Assembly: GCA_013695925.1 (NCBI GenBank)
Contig: JACCZO010000389.1
Span: 1-6,187, forward strand
DNA length: 6,187 nucleotides
Direction of reading: 5' to 3'
Source: Chthoniobacterales bacterium
GTDB taxonomy: Bacteria > Verrucomicrobiota > Verrucomicrobiia > Chthoniobacterales > UBA10450
The notes below the pieces were generated by a model. It saw nothing but the letters and a program-made list of their open reading frames with translations. It did no database searches and was not told the origin of the DNA. This document shows positions 5,702 to 6,187 of this stretch, in pieces. The translations under genes and the position numbers were made by a program. Position 1 is the first letter of the stretch, and the number at the start of each line of letters is the position of its first letter.

Positions 5702-5723
5702 GCAAAGGCGGCTCCCCCTTTGC
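5702..5723 (-). terminator. Hairpin after the pepF stop codon
   Basis: GCAAAGG (5702-5708) and CCTTTGC (5717-5723) form a perfect 7-bp stem with an 8-nt loop, starting 5 nt after the pepF stop codon. The minus-strand sequence beyond it (GCGGCGATTTGC) has no T-tract, so it is a weak intrinsic terminator or a transcript-end stem. The position fits the end of the pepF transcript, with rlmD starting separately. Confidence 0.4.
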
Positions 5724-5728
5724 TGGAA

Positions 5729-6187
5729 TTAGAGAAGCGCTTCGAGTTCGCGCAAACGCCGGTCAAACAAACCCAGGGTGCTCTCGACCGGCGCGGGCGT
5801 TCGCATATCGACTCCCGCCGCCTGCAAAGTCTCGAGCGGAAATTTCGAGCCGCCCGATTTCAGGAAACCAAGATAGGCCTCGACCGCGCCGGGAACTCCC
5901 GAGAGGACGCGTTCCGCGAGCGCGATCGCGGCCGAGACGCCGGTGGCATATTTGTAAACGTAAAAGGCGTTATAGAAATGCGGGATACGCAGGCACTCGA
6001 GGTCGAGTTCGGGATCGAGCACCACGTCCGGTCCGAAGTAGGCCGCGAGCAACTTGCGATACTCGGTTTTAAAAACTTCCAAGGTCAGAGCCGCACCGCT
6101 CTCTTCCAGCGCGTGAATGACTTTCTCAAACTCGGCAAACATCGTTTGCCGGAAGAGCGTGCCGCGGATGTCGTCGATCTGCCGATT
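5729..6187 (-). CDS. pepF: Oligoendopeptidase F (M3 metallopeptidase), C-terminal part (cut by window edge)
   Basis: The last 152 codons are visible. The reading frame stays open to the right edge, with NRQIDDIRGTLFRQT upstream of the first in-window ATG (6140-6142). PepF is a cytosolic zinc peptidase of family M3B that cleaves short peptides of roughly 7-17 residues. DIRGTLFRQTMFAEFE followed by IPHFYNAFYVYKYATGVSAA is highly characteristic of the C-terminal half; the tyrosines in this block lie in the substrate-binding region of the family. The end, AYLGFLKSGGSKFPLETLQ then AGVDMRTPAPVE, is the usual PepF tail, with a final helix ending LRELEALL. The HEXXH zinc motif precedes this part and lies outside the window, so catalytic integrity cannot be judged. 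The stop codon is followed by a hairpin, then by the paired palindrome before rlmD. Confidence 0.92.
   Translation of the reverse strand, partial: NRQIDDIRGTLFRQTMFAEFEKVIHALEESGAALTLEVFKTEYRKLLAAYFGPDVVLDPELDLECLRIPHFYNAFYVYKYATGVSAAIALAERVLSGVPGAVEAYLGFLKSGGSKFPLETLQAAGVDMRTPAPVESTLGLFDRRLRELEALL

Overview
All genes in this 6.2 kb bacterial window lie on the minus strand, so transcription runs from the right end towards the left. In transcription order they are: the C-terminal end of an M3-family oligoendopeptidase F (cut by the right edge), an RlmD/TrmA-type 23S rRNA uracil-C5 methyltransferase, a broken 5' fragment of a transporter gene, a secreted IPT/TIG plus PQQ-like beta-propeller protein, an intact APC-superfamily transporter with a C-terminal universal-stress-protein domain (KimA-like), and the N-terminal third or less of D-3-phosphoglycerate dehydrogenase serA (cut by the left edge).

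Organism: the housekeeping genes are G+C rich, intergenic gaps are long for bacteria, and the gaps hold several short palindromic elements: a paired GCCGGGGTC-type inverted repeat beside rlmD, a nested GGCAACG/CGTTGCC hairpin, and a 9-nt degenerate tandem repeat before serA. With the secreted IPT-propeller protein, this suggests a Verrucomicrobiota-like soil or freshwater bacterium. That assignment is an impression from repeat style and gene content, not something the sequence proves.

Layout: 1-235 serA start; 236-298 gap filled by the 9-nt repeat; 299-2128 transporter; 2129-2545 non-coding gap with three hairpins; 2546-4027 secreted propeller protein; 4028-4198 A+T-rich promoter region; 4199-4469 degenerate second copy of the transporter start and its upstream flank; 4487-5548 rlmD; 5549-5728 gap with the paired palindrome; 5729-6187 pepF end.

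The genes do not form an obvious pathway: serine biosynthesis, ion or solute uptake, rRNA modification and peptide turnover are adjacent housekeeping functions. The most informative structural fact is that the secreted propeller gene lies between two direct copies (about 270 bp each) of the transporter's 5' end. One copy is intact. The other carries a 1-nt and a 2-nt deletion and stops at codon 74. This looks like an old duplication or insertion scar with the propeller gene as cargo. I saw no CRISPR array, tRNA, rRNA, transposase, toxin-antitoxin pair or defence system.
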